NCBI RefSeq assembly: GCF_003627815.1 | Contig: NZ_CP032698.1 | Span: 1-64,000, forward strand | Direction of reading: 5' to 3' | DNA length: 64,000 nt | DNA from: Streptomyces hundungensis | Lineage (GTDB): Bacteria; Actinomycetota; Actinomycetes; Streptomycetales; Streptomycetaceae | Shown: positions 50,380-59,969 of the stretch, piece by piece | Position numbering within the stretch: position 1 is the first letter of the stretch | Layout of the letters: every line of letters begins with the position of its first letter | Position numbers and translations under genes: made by a program | Notes under the pieces: model-generated | The model's database searches: none | What the model was told of the DNA's origin: nothing | Seen by the model: the letters and a program-made list of their open reading frames with translations, nothing else

Positions 50380-50631
50380 GGCTCCCTCCGATCGAGTTCT
50401 ACCCAGAAGACCGACTTCTTGTTGCCTCCGGTCAGGTCGTGTCCGAAGCGGACATCTGCGCTGGTGAGGGCGGCGAGGAGTCTGGTGTGGGCTGTCTCGC
50501 TCAGGTCGTCGGGCACGTCGGCCTCTATACGGATCAGGCCGGGGGTCTCGTCGGTGCGGGGGGGTCGTGCCGAGTTCGGCTTTCAGCATCGAAGCGACCG
50601 CTGTGGCCGCAGCTGCCCCCGACGACTCCAC
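50376..50631 (-). pseudogene. Small protein frameshifted at a 7-G tract
   Basis: From GTG at 50631 the start reads VESSGAAAATAVASMLKAEL. After the G tract at about 50563-50569 the sensible continuation is in another frame: LIRIEADVPDDLSETAHTRLLA, then ADVRFGHDLTGGNKKSVFWV, ending at 50376. The span is 3n+1. A run of seven Gs is a classic indel site, so this could be a sequencing error or phase variation. Its stop overlaps the next start. Confidence 0.5.
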
Positions 50632-50669
50632 AGTCCCCCCGGCACACCATCAATTACCTAACGTAGTGC

Positions 50670-50698
50670 TGATGCATTAGTTTGTTCCTAATGCATTA
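50670..50698. promoter_or_regulatory. Tandem TAATGCATTA operators in an AT-rich promoter
   Basis: TGATGCATTA (50670-50679) and the perfect palindrome TAATGCATTA (50689-50698) have centres 19 bases apart. They lie in a markedly AT-rich 60 bases between the divergent 50631 operon and the GntR gene. This is the expected arrangement for a GntR-family autorepressor controlling both directions. Confidence 0.65.
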
Positions 50699-50761
50699 AC
50701 TTGTCAATCGGAGGCCAGCAGCCGTCCCACCACTGTCGTCCGAGCACTACGGAGATCCCGG

Positions 50762-51532
50762 ATGGTCCCCGACGAGCCGCCGCCCTATCTGAAGGTCGCC
50801 GACGATCTACGCCGCAGGCTCACAGGTGGGGAATGGACCGTCGGCGATAAGCTGCCCTCCCGCGCCCAGCTCGCCGCCCACTACCAGGTCGGCCCCAACG
50901 TCCTTCAGAAGGCGCAGGAGCGCCTGATCGTCGAAGGGCTGCTTGAAGGCCGGTCGGGTTCTGGCACTTACGTGCGGGCGCCCCGAGAGCGGCGGCGCCT
51001 GGTCCGCTCCCGTCACCGGGAGCAGCGTGGGACCAGCCCGTTCAAGGCCGCCATGGACGAGTTGGGCGTCAGCGGAAGTTGGGATGCCCACTCACAGGCC
51101 CGTACGCCAGCCCCGGACGGCATCGCGCAGCGGCTCGGCATCGCCCCAGGGGACCTCTGTGTGCGCACCGCGTACGAGTTCCTCGCTGACGGCCAGCCCG
51201 TGCAGACCTCCGTCAGCTGGGAACCCATGGCGATCACCGGCGATACTCCGGTGCTGCTGCCGGAGATGGGGCCGATGGCCGGCAAGGGAGTGGTCGAGCG
51301 GATGCGGTCCATCGGGATCGACGTCGATGAAGCGGTTGAGGTCCCCCGGCCTGCCCGCGCCACTCAGGCGCAGGCCAACCTGCTCGGCATCAGCCTCGGC
51401 GACCTCGTCCTGGTCATTGAGCGCACCTTCTACGACTCTGATGGCCGCCCTGTGGAAACCGCCGACATCGTGGTTCCCGACGTCCGGTGGGAAGTCGCCT
51501 ACGAGTACGGCGTCCTGCCTCGTACCGAGTAG
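50762..51532 (+). CDS. GntR-family regulator with UTRA domain
   Basis: 256 aa. N-terminal wHTH: YLKVADDLRRRLTGGEWTVG, KLPSRAQLAAHYQVGPNVL, RLIVEGLLEGRSGSGTYV. C-terminal UTRA ligand domain (residues about 95-250): LGIAPGDLCVRTAYEFLADG, VQTSVSWEP, ADIVVPDVRWEVAYEYGV. HutC subfamily. It would bind the palindromes 64-92 bases upstream of its start. ATG at 50762 with GGAG upstream. Confidence 0.88.
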   Translation: MVPDEPPPYLKVADDLRRRLTGGEWTVGDKLPSRAQLAAHYQVGPNVLQKAQERLIVEGLLEGRSGSGTYVRAPRERRRLVRSRHREQRGTSPFKAAMDELGVSGSWDAHSQARTPAPDGIAQRLGIAPGDLCVRTAYEFLADGQPVQTSVSWEPMAITGDTPVLLPEMGPMAGKGVVERMRSIGIDVDEAVEVPRPARATQAQANLLGISLGDLVLVIERTFYDSDGRPVETADIVVPDVRWEVAYEYGVLPRTE

Positions 51533-51679
51533 TTCCGCTCGGCGGGTGGCCTGCGCGATGTGACCGTCACCCGTGTCAGCGGCTCCTGCCGAGAGGTGTC
51601 GCAACCAGGGCGTTCGACTGGCGGTCCGAGCCCACGGATCGGGGGAAGTGCCCGCCTGTGTGCCTTGCAGCCGTTCGTG

Positions 51680-52249
51680 CTATTGCCGGGCGAGCCCGGC
51701 GGGGTCGATCTCGAAGGGGAACGGGGTCTCGATCCGGGTGGCGGTCCCGGGGAGCGCGATAGCGGTTTCCGTGTACCGGCCGCTGTCCAGTTCGCTGATG
51801 ATCAGGCGGGGGGCCGGGTCGAATTCCAGACGCCAGTAGTGGGGGATCGCGGCTTCGGCATACAGCAGGGGCTTGAGTTTGCGGTCCATGGTCTTGTTGC
51901 CGGGCGAGACCAGCTCGATGACCAGCTGGACCGCGTCGGCATCGATACTGGCCTGGTCCTCTGCGGTCGCGCCCGCGTCGGCGACGACGATGTCCGGCAC
52001 GACCAGACCGGAGGGCAACGTGACGTTGATGGCTTCGAGTACCTCGACCGGGGTCCCAGCGGCCCGTGCTGCGGCGTCGAGGGCGACATGGAGGCGGAAG
52101 CTGGCGCGCTGATGGCGCAGCCCAGGGGCGGGAGACATCACGAGTGACTCCCCGAGCAGTTCGTAGCGAACGGTCCGGTCTTCGGGCAGAGACAGGACGT
52201 CGGGGACGGTCCAGGGCCCGTTGTGGTGCGTGAAGCTGGCAACGCTCAT
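51680..52249 (-). CDS. Uma2-family putative nuclease
   Basis: 189 aa: YELLGESLVMSPAPGLRHQR, VVPDIVVADAG, VQLVIELVSPGNKTMDRKLK, LLYAEAAIPHYWRLE. The PD-(D/E)XK core (Asp of PDIVV, Glu of IELVSPGN, Lys of RKLK) is intact. Uma2 proteins are restriction-endonuclease-like and often numerous in actinobacteria and cyanobacteria; their target is unknown. ATG at 52249 with GGTGGAAGG. Confidence 0.85.
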   Translation of the reverse strand: MSVASFTHHNGPWTVPDVLSLPEDRTVRYELLGESLVMSPAPGLRHQRASFRLHVALDAAARAAGTPVEVLEAINVTLPSGLVVPDIVVADAGATAEDQASIDADAVQLVIELVSPGNKTMDRKLKPLLYAEAAIPHYWRLEFDPAPRLIISELDSGRYTETAIALPGTATRIETPFPFEIDPAGLARQ

Positions 52250-52347
52250 TCCTTCCACCTCCTCATCGCGTAGCACTGACCAGTGTGGCCTGCCAGGCGG
52301 CTGGTGTCGTGGGCGATTCCGCAGTCGGCCGGGTGACGGTGTCCGGT

Positions 52348-52764
52348 TCAGCCGCCGTGGCGGCCCTGGGCCAGGTCGCGCCGCAGGTCGTCCAAGGTAC
52401 GGCCGTCCGGCAACTGCCACAGGGTCCAGCCGTTGATGACGTTGCCGGTGATGGCCTCGGCGGCCTTGGACGGGGAGGGGAAGACGGCGGCCTGGCCATC
52501 CACGATGAGTTGGCCATCACTGGTAACCACGGCTCGCCCCTGGCGGCCTGCCCGTCGCTGATGGAACGCGAGGATGGTGCCCTCTGCGAGCAGCCCCGCC
52601 TTCATGAGCTCGGCGAGCGGTCCGTGGGGAACCACGGGCGCCACAGGAGAGCTGTTTTGCTCCCCTCCGCCCAGGGAGAGCGTGACGTGGACGGTGTCGT
52701 CTCCGCCGGCCTTGGCGAGGTGAGCGAACACGGCGGGATCGAAGTGGATGCTGAGTGTGGGCAT
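52348..52764 (-). CDS. RAMA-domain protein
   Basis: 138 aa. The C-terminal 75 residues fit the restriction-associated RAMA domain: LAELMKAGLLAEGTILAFHQR, GQLIVDGQAAVFPSPSKAAEA, ITGNVINGWTLWQLPDGRTL. The N-terminal part is MPTLSIHFDPAVFAHLAKAG. RAMA domains are thought to recognise modified DNA or proteins in restriction/modification contexts. ATG at 52764 behind GGGAGG; it lies next to a Uma2-type nuclease on the same strand. Confidence 0.7.
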   Translation of the reverse strand: MPTLSIHFDPAVFAHLAKAGGDDTVHVTLSLGGGEQNSSPVAPVVPHGPLAELMKAGLLAEGTILAFHQRRAGRQGRAVVTSDGQLIVDGQAAVFPSPSKAAEAITGNVINGWTLWQLPDGRTLDDLRRDLAQGRHGG

Positions 52765-53060
52765 GTGCGGACCTCCCGGGTTCGACGCGGAGCCGTCGGC
52801 CGGCCCCCTCCTCCTGCTGTTCGCTTCTGACACCAGGCAGCAAGAGCTTACATCTACTTCAGCATGCAGCGGTAGAGCAGTGCAGGCGGCGCCGGTTTAC
52901 GGGTCCATTGCGGCGACCAGCCCCCATCTCCCCTATTTAGCACGGGCATTGCATGGCCCATGGGGCCGAGCGAGTCGACCGCGCGGGAATACCGCGGACG
53001 TGATGTAAGTTCTCCTCAGGTGCTTACGTTGGAAGATGTTTCGAGTGGTTGGGGGACTTG

Positions 53061-54866
53061 GTGAGAGACAGCGACGTCGCGCCGGTGCTGCTCGGCGAGG
53101 GCGAGCACCGAGCCATCCTGAACAACCTGATCCTGCCGGACTGGACGCGCGGCGCGGTCCGCCAGGAGCAGCCGGTCCTGATCGTTGTCGCCGGGCCTCC
53201 GGGCAGCAGCAAGACGGCCGTCGCGGACGTGATCCACGCCGGACTGGGCCAGCGTGGCGGCGCGGTACGGATCGGCTCCGACCTCTACAAGCACCGTCAC
53301 CCCCACTACAGCGCGCTGGTCGCGGAGAACGACCGGACCGCGGGGGTCCGGGTGCGGCCCGACACCCGCCGGTGGCAGGCTGAAGTCGAGGAGTACGTAC
53401 GGCGCCATGGGTTCGACGCCGTGGTGGAGAGCGCCGCGGCCGATCCCGGTCAGTTCCGTGCCGACGCGCTCGCCTACCGGGCATCCGGATACCGGATCGA
53501 GCTCGTGGTCGTCATAGCGGCCGAGGCCCTGACCCAACTGCGAGCAGTCAGCCGCTATCTGAGGGAACACCGCCATGTGTCGTGGGAGAACCACGACCTA
53601 TGCGCCCGTGGCCTGCTGGAGACGCTCGCGGTTATCGAGGCCGAGCAGCTCGCCGACCAGGTCACCGTGGTGGGGCCCGGCATCGACTTCGTGTACCGCA
53701 GCGAGGTGGTCAGCGGAGCGTGGACGGGAGGCAACGGCGCCGCCGTGCGGGCCGTGCGGACCGAACGCGGGCGCCCGTGGTCGGCACGGCAGACAGCCGC
53801 GTTCAGCACGGAGCTGTACGAGGCCCAGGAGCAGGTCCACCAGCCGCAGGTGACACGGGATCAGCGCCTGGTGGTGGCCGGGCCGATCGAGCGGGCCCGC
53901 GCGCTGGCCGAACCGGTCCGCAGGATCGCCCAGGTCCGCGCTGACGCCCCAGGGGTCCACTACCACCAGTTGTCGCGGTCCGAACACCAGTGGCTCTACG
54001 ACGAGCTGATCGCACCGTCATACCTGGACAGCGTCACCTCCCAGGAAGCACCGGTAGCGGTAATCGTGGTCGGCGAGCCCGGCGCAGAGGTGAGCCGGAC
54101 CGCCAACCTCGTGCAGCGTGCGATGCCCGGCCGGGCCCCAGTCCGGCTGGCGTACCAGGATTTCGAGGCGTTCCACCCGGACTCCGAGCAACTGTGTTCC
54201 GAGCACCCGTTCACCGACGGAGCAGAGATCCGCTCCGATGTCGAGGCGTGGATGGCGAGGATCACCACGGCTCTCCGCAACCTGCGCGCTCACGTGATCG
54301 TGGAGAGCCACCCGGGCAGCGTTCAGGAAATGCTCGGTGAGGCCGCGCTGTACGTCTCGGCCGGCTTCCGGGTCGATATGGTCCTGCTCAGCACGCGTGC
54401 AGCCGACAGCCGCCAGGCCACCGCCCGCCTCCACGCCCTGCTGCAACGGCAAGGGGTCCCGAGCCGCTACATCTCGCGGACTCGCCACGACCGGGTCCGC
54501 CACACGGTCGCCCAGCTCGCGCGGACCGCCGAGACTCACCCCGCCCTTACCTCCGTGCTCGTCCTCGGGCCGGACGGCAACGCGGTCCACCGCAACGAGC
54601 GGACCACCAGCGGAGCACTGACCAGGCCGGTCCGCGCGGCAGCGGCGCTGACCCGGGCGCGGGTGCAGCCCTACACCCTTAAGGAGGCGCACTGCTTCCT
54701 CACTACCCACCGCGCCCTGCGTGCCGCGCTCCCGCAGCATCGCGACGACCTCCACCACACCCTCGCACTCGCGCACCCGCTGATGCCCGCCGTATTTCGC
54801 CCACCCTGCCTTCCCCGCCCAGGTCAGGCGCTTTACCTGCCCGTGCCGCTGCCGGAGCGGTTGTGA
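53061..54866 (+). CDS. Double zeta-toxin-like kinase
   Basis: 601 aa with two zeta-toxin-like halves. The first has an intact P-loop (VVAGPPGSSKTAVADVI, GPPGSSKT about 45-52), GSDLYKHRHPHYSALVAEND and FDAVVESAAADPGQF. The second (from about 334) has VIVVGEPGAEVSRTANLV with no Lys-Thr P-loop, LAYQDFEAFHPDSEQLCSEH and HVIVESHPGSVQEML. Zeta kinases phosphorylate UDP-GlcNAc or similar and block cell-wall synthesis; an epsilon-type antitoxin normally pairs with them, and none was recognised beside it. GTG at 53061 behind GGGGGA. Confidence 0.82.
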   Translation: MRDSDVAPVLLGEGEHRAILNNLILPDWTRGAVRQEQPVLIVVAGPPGSSKTAVADVIHAGLGQRGGAVRIGSDLYKHRHPHYSALVAENDRTAGVRVRPDTRRWQAEVEEYVRRHGFDAVVESAAADPGQFRADALAYRASGYRIELVVVIAAEALTQLRAVSRYLREHRHVSWENHDLCARGLLETLAVIEAEQLADQVTVVGPGIDFVYRSEVVSGAWTGGNGAAVRAVRTERGRPWSARQTAAFSTELYEAQEQVHQPQVTRDQRLVVAGPIERARALAEPVRRIAQVRADAPGVHYHQLSRSEHQWLYDELIAPSYLDSVTSQEAPVAVIVVGEPGAEVSRTANLVQRAMPGRAPVRLAYQDFEAFHPDSEQLCSEHPFTDGAEIRSDVEAWMARITTALRNLRAHVIVESHPGSVQEMLGEAALYVSAGFRVDMVLLSTRAADSRQATARLHALLQRQGVPSRYISRTRHDRVRHTVAQLARTAETHPALTSVLVLGPDGNAVHRNERTTSGALTRPVRAAAALTRARVQPYTLKEAHCFLTTHRALRAALPQHRDDLHHTLALAHPLMPAVFRPPCLPRPGQALYLPVPLPERL

Positions 54867-55164
54867 GGAGACACGCCGAGCCGTGGCATACCCGGCTAGC
54901 ACGAGCATTCCCCGCATGGCGACGCATGTGAGAGGGCCAGCACGTGACCTGCCGGGCGCCCCTGCGCCTTCGCGCTTCCGGCAGGAGCGCGGTGGCCGGC
55001 ACCTAGAAGCCTGCGGGCATCGTGCAGTCCAAGTCCTCGGCTGGCCCGGCGCTTTCGGCGGCCCGCCCCATCGCGTCATCACGCCGGCCGCGCGGCCTGA
55101 CGGCGGCGCAAGCTGATCGATGAGGGCCGGACGAAGCAGGACGGTCTCCAGCCCCCGGCTCCAC
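54867..55164. other. Intergenic stretch, no gene
   Basis: About 300 bases, GC-rich, with no frame that looks like protein. It separates the zeta-like gene from a convergent small gene. Confidence 0.45.
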
Positions 55165-55494
55165 CTACTCGGCCTCCAGTTCGCTGAACCGCACCGCGTA
55201 GAGGGCGGTGATCCGGGACGCCTGGCCCGGATCAGCGAGCAGCGCCTTCTCGTCCGCCTTGGCTGTCTTCACTGCGGCCGTCAGCTCCTCGGTCCGTGCC
55301 GCATCAGGCCGCGCGGCACGCCGCTCCTCAAGGATCTGCTGCATGCACCTGCGGATGAAGCGGCGCAGCACCGCCCGGGCCTCCTCGAACGCGTCCCCCT
55401 CGTATCGGGAGTCGTCCGGCTCAAACGCTCCCGAGGCTCCTTCCCCGGGAGGAATCCGACCGGGCGTGGACTCGGGTTCGTGCACGGCTGCCAC
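55165..55494 (-). CDS. Small acidic helical protein, 109 aa
   Basis: The C-terminal 70 residues form a charged helical stretch (RAVLRRFIRRCMQQILEERRA; ELTAAVKTAKADEKALLAD; ITALYAVRFSELEAE). It could be a coiled-coil adaptor or antitoxin. GTG at 55494 is chosen, with no strong ribosome site. Convergent with the zeta-like gene and divergent from the STAND gene, so pairing with either is possible but unproven. Confidence 0.5.
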   Translation of the reverse strand: MAAVHEPESTPGRIPPGEGASGAFEPDDSRYEGDAFEEARAVLRRFIRRCMQQILEERRAARPDAARTEELTAAVKTAKADEKALLADPGQASRITALYAVRFSELEAE

Positions 55495-55638
55495 CTTGCT
55501 GTTTCGGGAAGGGAAGGACCATTGTCCGCCAGTTGTTGGCCAAAGCACGGCGGTGGCGGTCACACGGTTCCGCGATGGCGCGGCGCACAGCTCCAACGCT
55601 GCCTACAGTGGAGGCAGTTGATCTTCTATGGGGGTGTC

Positions 55639-58346
55639 GTGGTCGAGCGGGGCATGGATCTGCGCACGCTGTTCAGCACGAACGACCGCGCTCTGCGCGC
55701 GGAGGAAGCGTTCACCAACCGGCAGGCCCAGTGGCAGATCATCGCCGAGGCGCTCGCTGAGCATCTGCACACGATTTCGTTGCCCGGCTTCGACGTGGAG
55801 GACCTGGAGGCGGCCCGCCGCAATGTGGTGGCGCTCCACGGTGTCGGAGGCGTCGGCAAGACGGCGTTGTCCCGGACCGTCGAGGCAGCACTCGCCGACA
55901 CCTCGCGCCGGCCCGCCCAGTGGGGCGCGCCTCCCTGGCCGGAGCAGGTGCGGATTCTGCCCGTCCGGATCGACCTGGCCCGCTCCGAGGGGATCGACTT
56001 CGAGCGGGTCGTGTTGCTGCTCCGCCTCGCCCTCGCCGCGACCGGCCGCCCGATGCCCGCCTTCGACTTGACGCTGCGCCGCTATTGGGAGAACGCCCAC
56101 CCCGGTGAGCCGCTGGAGGAGTACCTGCGCCGCAGCGGCCTCCTCGCACAATTCGGGAAGGTGCTGCCCCAGCAGATGGAGGGTGTGCTCGGCGAAGTCG
56201 CCCAGGCGCTGCTGCTGCCCGGCATTGTCGGCTCCGCCGTCGGGAAGGTCACCGGAGCGCTGGTCACCGCGCTGCGCGAGCGGCGCCAGGCCGTCCGCGC
56301 GCTCGCCGGATGTACGCGCTTGGCCGACCTCTTGGAGGCCGAGCCCACCCTCGACGCGCTTTCCTTCTACCCGCACCTGCTGTCCTGGGACATCTCCCAG
56401 CTTCCCGCCAAGCAGCGGGTCGTCCCGGTCGTGTTGTTCGACACATGGGAGGAGATCGGCGACCGTACCCACGCGACCTGGAGCGCCTTTTGCAGAGGGT
56501 CGTCTGGCTCATGCCGCAGACCTTCTTCGTCATCACTGGACGCGCCCGCCTCCAGTGGGGTGATGTCGGTCTGGAGGGCCAGCTCGACTGGACGGGGCCG
56601 GCCGCCTGGCCCGGACTCGCCGCCGGCCCCGTGCCGTCCCCGCGTACCGCGGCCGCCGGATCTGCGGCACCGGCGCCGCGCGGGCAGGTCCTGATCGGTG
56701 ACTTCAGCCGTGAGGACGCCGACGACTACCTCGCCCGGCGCCTGACCCGCGACGGCCGGCCGCTGATCGAGCCGGCGATCCGCGCCGTGATCGCGGAGCG
56801 CTCGCACGGCCTGCCCCTGCACCTGGACCTGTCCGCGATGCGCTTCCTGGAGATCCGCCGCTCCGGCCGGACCCCGCAGCCGGACGACTTCGCCGCCGAC
56901 TTCCCAGCGTTGGTCGCCCGCACCCTGCAAGACCTCACTCCCGACGAACGGCATGTCCTGCGGTCGGTGAGCCTGTTCGACTCTTTCGATCTCACGCTCG
57001 CGGCCCAGGCCGCGGGCCTGACGCACGAGGCACCCGCGTTGCGCCTGACGGAGCGGCCGTTCGTCCGGGAAAACGCCTTGTCCCGGTGGCCCTTCAGCCT
57101 CCACGCACTGATCCGCTCCACCATCCGGTCCGCCGACGACCAGGCCGATGACCGATGGTCGCCGCGCGACTGGGACCACGCCGCCCGCCGCGCCTTCGCC
57201 GCCCTGGGCGGGCAGTGGGCCGCCCACAGTGGACGCGATCGCCTTCTGCTGACCGGTGCCCTGCGCCAAGGCCTCGCAATCGCCCGCGACTTCCGTCTCG
57301 ACCTGGACTGGCTCGCGGACGCTACCTGGGCGTATGTGGCCGACGAGATCTGGGAGCCGATCGCCCTCCCCGCCGCCCCCGACCCGGCCGGTGGTCCGGT
57401 GCCGCTGGCTACGGCCGCCGAGGCCCTGGTGGAGACACTCAGCGCCCTCGCCCGCCGCCAGCACGAGCACCGCGAGCGCACCGTCACCCGCCTGACCGCA
57501 GTCGTCGCTGCCGATCTGCTGCCCGCCGACCTGACCGAACTGGCCGTGTACTACCTGGCCAAAGCCCATCGCGACCTCGGCCACGCCACCGAATCGCGTC
57601 TCGGGATGCAGCGCGTCGCCGACGGCGGAGGGCGGCTCGCGCCCGCCGCACGACGTGGCCTCGCCCACCTCGCCCGCCTCGACGGGGACTTCCCCGCCGC
57701 CCTCCAGACCGCGCAGAGCCTGGGCTGGGAGGGCCGTCAGCACCGCGTCGAAGGCGACGTCCGCTGGGTTCAGGGCGACATGACGGGCGCGATTGCCGCG
57801 TACGAGCAAGACCGCGCTCAGGCCGAACAGCACGCAGTGGCCGGCGAACGGGCCACCGCACAAGCACAGCTCGCCTTCGCCACCGCCTTCACCGACCCCG
57901 ACCGTGCCGCCGTCGAACTGGAGCTCGCTGAGCAGCTCTTGGCCGGCGTCGACCTGCGCGCCACCACCATCACCACCCGCATCGCCGCCCTCATCCAGGA
58001 CGCCGGAATCAGCGGTGATATTGAGGACCGTGCACAACGGCTGCGCACCGAGATCAGCGTCGCCGGCCTCAACTCCGCGCAGCTCCCCGCCCTCGAACTG
58101 GCCCTCGCCTTCCACCACGCCGTACACGACGATCGCGATGGCGTGACCGCCGCCCTCTCCCGGCTCCACGACCTGACCCAGGGCGGCGACCGCGCGTACT
58201 ACTCCGACATCGCCCGCTTCATGGCTGACCTGCCGCTTGCCGAGCCCGGCTCGGGCGCACGCTGGCTCGACGGCCAGCAGGTCACGCGCGACCGCTGGCG
58301 TGCCCTGGTCACTGCGCGTGCCGATCGTCTGCGGGCCGCCCGATAG
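55639..58346 (+). pseudogene. STAND NTPase with TPR-like C-terminus, frameshifted near 56478
   Basis: About 900 residues. Walker A is LHGVGGVGKTALSR (about 68-80) and the Walker B-like VVPVVLFDTWEEIGD. A winged-helix/TPR-rich second half follows in a shifted frame (RLLQRVVWLMPQTFFVITGRA, then ADDYLARRLTRDGRPL, LTPDERHVLRSVSLFD, and helical repeats to 58346). The span is 3n-1 bases, so one base seems missing at GCGACCTGGAG. STAND proteins sense ligands and oligomerise; many are antiviral or regulatory. No N-terminal effector is visible here. Start GTG 55639 or ATG 55654. Confidence 0.7.
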
Positions 58347-58629
58347 ACCACCACCGAGGGTCGATTCAGCGTCAGCTTGGCATGACCTGGCGAACGGTCC
58401 CAGCGCTTCGCCGACGCTACGTCGCCGGAGGAGCTGTTCACTGGCCAGTGGCAGAACGGGACCTGCGTCCTCGACGAGTAACAAGACCTACCGCGACGAC
58501 CGCTGGAACGAGGGATGCAGCGACGCCTGGAAGATCTGGGAGGAGGAGGCGAGTCCTGCTCGCCTCCTGACGAGCACGGGTCCCAGACCAGCTTGACCAT
58601 GATTAGTGCCACGGCGATTGAATACCCAT
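58347..58629. other. Intergenic stretch, no gene
   Basis: About 280 bases without a recognisable gene; a TTGACC at about 58594 could be a -35 element for the next gene. Confidence 0.4.
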
Positions 58630-59358
58630 GTGATCGACTGGACACAAGTGCTCGACCCCCTAGGAACCGCCGGCCGCGTGCCCGCACTCCTGGACCAGGT
58701 GGAGACCGAAAGCAGTGCTGAAGCATGGGACGACCTTGGGGATGCGCTATGTCTCGAAGGTGAGACCGTGGTTCCGGCGAGCTTCGCCGCACTTCCACGC
58801 CTGGTGGCGATCGGTGCAAAAAGCCCTGAGGCGCTCAGCCTGGCCGGATCAATCATGCGGGGAGCCCTCCAAAACCATGGCGCTGACGACCTGCTGAGGT
58901 GCTGCACCGGCGTGGTGCCCCGACTTCAGGCACTTCTGGACCAACGCCTGACATTGCGGCCGGTCGGCTATCTGCATGCCTTCCGTGACCTGCTGGCAGC
59001 CAATGGGCAGTACCACTGGAGTGCCGTACTTGGAGACCTCTCGGACGACTTCTACGACCTGCGCTGCCCTCACTGCGACGTGGAAGTGACGGTCGCCATC
59101 GGCGACCATGGGCGGTACTCAGCAATCCGGGACTGGCATGCCGGAGACATTGAGCGACGCGATCTGCAGCCCGTGCCGCCGGAAGACTTCGTAGGCACCG
59201 GACGCTGGATGTACGACACGGCAGTCCGTGATGACCAGAGCTGGCTCGCGAACGGTCTCACCTACCTTTTCGGAATGGCTGAATGCCCGCGGTGTGCCAG
59301 CAGATTCGGCGTCGCGGATGAGTACACAGCCGCGAACCTCCCCTCTTCGGGGGAGTGA
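58630..59358 (+). CDS. Hypothetical protein with C-terminal zinc-ribbon-like pairs
   Basis: 242 aa. The N-terminal half is helical, with repeats like VPALLDQVETESSAEAWDDL and FAALPRLVAIGAKSPEALSL, resembling HEAT-type repeats. The C-terminal half has DLRCPHCDVEVTVAIGDHGR and AECPRCASRFGVADE, two C-x2-C pairs that could bind zinc. GTG 58630 is chosen; GTG 58606 is in frame. No family recognised. Next to STAND and Fic genes. Confidence 0.55.
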   Translation: MIDWTQVLDPLGTAGRVPALLDQVETESSAEAWDDLGDALCLEGETVVPASFAALPRLVAIGAKSPEALSLAGSIMRGALQNHGADDLLRCCTGVVPRLQALLDQRLTLRPVGYLHAFRDLLAANGQYHWSAVLGDLSDDFYDLRCPHCDVEVTVAIGDHGRYSAIRDWHAGDIERRDLQPVPPEDFVGTGRWMYDTAVRDDQSWLANGLTYLFGMAECPRCASRFGVADEYTAANLPSSGE

Positions 59359-59708
59359 GCGCAGGTAGAGCTCGTGCAGTGGGGCTCCAGCAGCACGCAA
59401 CGTGAACAAAGCCACGAGGCGAAGCTGCAAGCCCAGGAATGAAGCTAAGGATCTCGTGGCTGCCGCTCAAGCCGGAGTGATCACAGTTAGTCGGCTCCGT
59501 GTGCGCGCGGTCTTGAGGGAGTATCAGCCCTACGCCTGTTGCACAGCCTCTGCTGTGGCGCGCGGGGCTGCGACGCGACCCGGCCGCCGCCCGACCGGCA
59601 GGGTCTTGGTGCCCGCCCTGCGCAGCCGGTCTCGCGCGATGGTGATCTGCCGCATCCTGGCCGCCGTATTGCTGTCTTTGCCCTCCGGCAGGGCCCTGCG
59701 GCAGGCGT

Positions 59709-59948
59709 TCTCCTCGACGCGACCTGGGGCATCTGGCGGTCCCAGGAGGTACCCCACTGGTGGGCGCACATCCGCGTCAACAGGCGGGCGCACGCCGCCG
59801 AGGCGGAGGTCCACCTGGGCAAGGCCGAGTCGATCACGCTCGAGGCGTGCGGCGAGGGTCCCACGTCACCACGAGCATGGCCCCCGCTACTTTCACGCTC
59901 ACTCCCGACGGGAAGCTCACCGGGCGCGATCTCCCCGGCGAAGACTGA
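59709..59948 (+). pseudogene. Fragment of an unknown protein, frameshifted near 59850
   Basis: One frame reads LLDATWGIWRSQEVPHWWAH, then VNRRAHAAEAEVHLGKAESI. After a GGG run another frame gives SHVTTSMAPATFTLTPDGKL and ends GRDLPGED at 59948. Together they look like the C-terminal part of a real protein, with no start visible. The 350 bases before it show no clear gene. Confidence 0.35.
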
Positions 59949-59969
59949 CAACAGGCGCAGTGACCCCGG

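Noticed and set aside
56367..58484. 705-codon open frame on the minus strand
   Set aside because: Antisense of the STAND gene; the product is low-complexity glycine/glutamate-rich text.
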